Source of the DNA: Stentor roeselii
Taxonomy: Eukaryota; Ciliophora; Heterotrichea; Heterotrichida; Stentoridae
Direction of reading: 5' to 3'
Length of the DNA: 64,000 nucleotides
Assembly: GCA_006503475.1 (NCBI GenBank)
Contig: RSEH01000238.1
Coordinates: forward strand, 1-64,000
Below, one piece after another: positions 62,013-64,000 of the stretch. Both the position numbers and the translations under genes were made by a program. A model generated the notes under the pieces. The model saw only the letters and a list, made by a program, of their open reading frames with translations, was not told the DNA's origin and searched no databases. Numbering within the stretch: the first letter of the stretch is position 1; each line of letters starts with the position of its first letter.

Positions 62013-64000
62013 ATGTGGAGAGTTATTGTTTTGATAGGAATAATCACTGCTGAAGCCCAAAAAATTTTAGAATATCGCCCTGGAGTTAATTATGGGCAAG
62101 TCTTTAGGGATTACACAAATAATGGTTGGCATGCAGTAAGTGGATCTTCCTCAGCTGTAGAAGCTATTGATGCAGTTCCCACGGACAGAGGAGCTCATAT
62201 TGATGGGACTGCTTCTAAAATGATCACTCTGCCTGCCAATGATATTTGCACTACATCATTGACACTTCCATCTACTTTCTTTATAGCTGTTTGGCTCTTA
62301 ATAGATACTGACCAGGATGGGATCATATTTTCAAGGTACAAAAACTCTGACCCAACAAAATATTACTTTTACTTCAGAAGATATAAATCTGATGATAGTC
62401 TTGCATTTAAATACGTCATAAATGGGATACCTAACTCTGAAAATCGTGGAGTTACTCAAAGTTTCATTAAAGGTATAAAATATTTAGACAAATGGTGCTT
62501 TATCGGTTTGGATTTTACCTCAACATCAATCAAGGCTTATCAAAATAATGTTATGCAAAAATCCTTAAGCATATCAACTCCTTATGCAGAAACGGGGGCC
62601 TACACTATGCAAATAGGAGGAAAATTCAACATAGGAATAGGTAGCAAATTCTTTTTATGGTCATTTTCAATAGACTCTAAAAATGATCTAAATGCTTATA
62701 TCTCGACAGCAGTAACAGGTAACTGCCTGGTATCTCCTTGCGATAGTTGCAGCCCTGAAATAGTCTATGAGACTTCCAAAGGTTGTCTCTCAAAAGAAAA
62801 GAACGAGTTTAAAACCTCAAGTAAAGTTGACTGCCCAAATAAATCAACAGGATGCTTTATGTCAACACAATCGACTTCTTTGGTCTGCGGCTGTACCCAT
62901 AATTCTTGCATTGTGAGTAATTATAATCAAGTATGTCTCTGCCCCGCAGGATCAACGACATCAGCTACAACTTGCACTTGTCCAACAGGTCAAATTATTC
63001 GATGGGATGTTTGCTGCGATAGTTCTTGTTTGACCTGCTCTAGAACCACTCCAACTACTTGCTTGACTTGTGTTGCATCGAATGCTGTTCCGGATACAAC
63101 AGGGTGTAAATGTTCAGATGGATTTTATGGAACGAAACCATTATCGGCTACTGGCTCATGCTTGGCTTGCCATTCGAATTGCAAGACATGTACATCAGCT
63201 TTACTTTGCACTAGCTGTATTGAAACAAATTCAAATATTCATTCAACTGTAGGCTGCACTTGCAAAACAGGCTTTTATAATTCAACCAACTTAAATACCA
63301 ATGGAAATTGCAAGAGTTGTCACCAGGATTGTACAACTTGTATACAAAATTTATTGTGTACAAGCTGCAAAGATAGTAATGCTCAAATTCATGCATCTGT
63401 TGGGTGTACATGCAAAGAAGGATATTACAATACGACTTCTCTTAGTGTTAACGGTAACTGCAAAAAATGTCATTCTGACTGTAAAGCCTGCATTTCAAGT
63501 TTAACTTGCACCACTTGTGTTGATGCCAATGCTCAAAAGCATGCAACTGTTGGATGCCAATGCAACAATGGCTATTACAATATAACTCAGTTAAATACGA
63601 ATGGTAATTGCAAGACTTGCCATTCTAACTGCAAGACCTGCACGTCCAATTTATTATGCACAAGCTGTAAAGATCTCAATGCTAATATTCATTCAACAGT
63701 CGGATGTATTTGTAAAGATGGATTTTACAATTTAACATCTTTAGATAGTGATTTAACTTGTAAAACCTGCCACTCCAACTGTAAAACCTGCACATCAGCC
63801 TTATTGTGCACTGCTTGCAAAGATTCAAACGGTCAGATCCATTCAACAGTGGGATGTATTTGTAACGCTGGATTTTACAATTTAACTTCTTTGGATAGTG
63901 ATTTAACTTGTAAGGCATGCCATTCAAACTGCAAAACATGTACATCATCCTTAAAGTGCACTGCTTGTAAAGATTCTAATGCTCAGATTCATTCAACAGT
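62013..64000 (+). CDS. Large secreted/surface protein: LamG-like domain plus Cys-rich repeats, partial
   Basis: Open frame of 662 codons that runs off the right edge. The ATG follows TTATAA. A signal peptide is likely (MWRVIVLIGIITAEA). Residues ~20-235 have the layout of a LamG/concanavalin A-like sandwich (STFFIAVWLLIDTDQDGIIF, LDKWCFIGLDFTSTSIKAYQ). Residues ~240-385 are an irregular Cys-rich region with Thr-rich spacers. From Cys386 the protein is made of exact 50-residue repeats with many Cys (CHSNCKTCTS, TVGCTCKTGFYN), similar in style to furin-like or EGF-like modules. The design resembles ciliate surface antigens or matrix proteins. The C-terminus, including any membrane or GPI anchor, lies outside the window. 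Confidence 0.85.
   Translation, partial: MWRVIVLIGIITAEAQKILEYRPGVNYGQVFRDYTNNGWHAVSGSSSAVEAIDAVPTDRGAHIDGTASKMITLPANDICTTSLTLPSTFFIAVWLLIDTDQDGIIFSRYKNSDPTKYYFYFRRYKSDDSLAFKYVINGIPNSENRGVTQSFIKGIKYLDKWCFIGLDFTSTSIKAYQNNVMQKSLSISTPYAETGAYTMQIGGKFNIGIGSKFFLWSFSIDSKNDLNAYISTAVTGNCLVSPCDSCSPEIVYETSKGCLSKEKNEFKTSSKVDCPNKSTGCFMSTQSTSLVCGCTHNSCIVSNYNQVCLCPAGSTTSATTCTCPTGQIIRWDVCCDSSCLTCSRTTPTTCLTCVASNAVPDTTGCKCSDGFYGTKPLSATGSCLACHSNCKTCTSALLCTSCIETNSNIHSTVGCTCKTGFYNSTNLNTNGNCKSCHQDCTTCIQNLLCTSCKDSNAQIHASVGCTCKEGYYNTTSLSVNGNCKKCHSDCKACISSLTCTTCVDANAQKHATVGCQCNNGYYNITQLNTNGNCKTCHSNCKTCTSNLLCTSCKDLNANIHSTVGCICKDGFYNLTSLDSDLTCKTCHSNCKTCTSALLCTACKDSNGQIHSTVGCICNAGFYNLTSLDSDLTCKACHSNCKTCTSSLKCTACKDSNAQIHST
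63168..64000 (+). repeat. Exact-period 150-bp tandem repeats inside the surface protein gene
   Basis: Unit starts (the TGC or TGT of CHSNCK-type motifs) fall at 63168, 63318, 63468, 63618, 63768 and 63918, exactly 150 bp apart with no indels across six units, the last cut by the window edge. Units diverge in sequence but keep every Cys position. Confidence 0.9.

Noticed and set aside
1-64000. tRNA genes, rRNA, CRISPR arrays and transposase genes
   Set aside because: I looked in intergenic gaps for tRNA box-like sequence, for direct repeat-spacer patterns and for transposase motifs and saw none I could support.

Overview
The window looks like somatic (macronuclear) DNA of a heterotrich ciliate, most like Stentor. 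It is AT-rich and very gene-dense. Seven genes are interrupted by introns of exactly 15 nt, all with GT...AG ends and a TA at intron positions 9-10. TAA, TAG and TGA all act as stops and Trp is TGG, so the standard code is in use; this fits Stentor and argues against Blepharisma, where TGA is reassigned. The species call rests on intron size, genetic code and gene content, not on any database match.

Layout. 1-4.99 kb: the N-terminal part of a large multi-pass TRP-like channel gene running off the left edge, followed by a decayed inverted copy of it, with diverged direct repeats of the 5' flank on either side of the copy. 5-9.5 kb: VWA protein, RING-like Cys-rich protein, small membrane protein, reticulon. 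9.5-26.1 kb: long Sfi1-repeat protein, RCC1-coiled-coil protein, RNA polymerase II largest subunit RPB1 with a short heptad CTD, a small spliced protein, Tam41-type phosphatidate cytidylyltransferase, second RCC1 protein. 26.3-38.1 kb: acylated PP2C phosphatase, unknown protein, DEVH-type DEAH helicase, acetyl-CoA synthetase, IQ-motif protein, two small proteins (one PB1-ZZ), B-box-like protein. 38.3-46.8 kb: AGC/YANK-like kinase, inositol polyphosphate kinase, CTR copper transporter with two introns, DEAD-box-like pseudohelicase, three structural or unknown proteins, purple acid phosphatase, PLAC8-like protein. 46.9-58.8 kb: giant HECT E3 ligase (3362 aa) and a tetraspan protein. 58.8-62.0 kb: gene-free. 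62.0-64 kb: start of a large secreted or surface protein with a LamG-like domain and exact 50-residue Cys-rich repeats, running off the right edge.

The genes do not form one pathway. Recurring themes are cytoskeletal scaffolding (Sfi1 repeats, coiled coils, RCC1 propellers) and membrane-anchored signalling: PP2C, kinase and inositol kinase all begin MGNC or MGCC. The most notable architecture is extreme compaction. Same-strand neighbours are separated by as little as 5-6 bp, one convergent pair has overlapping stop codons, one divergent pair has ATGs 27 bp apart, and many start codons sit directly behind TATAA. Several genes can only be read correctly once the 15-nt introns are removed, including the copper transporter and the last part of the inositol kinase.
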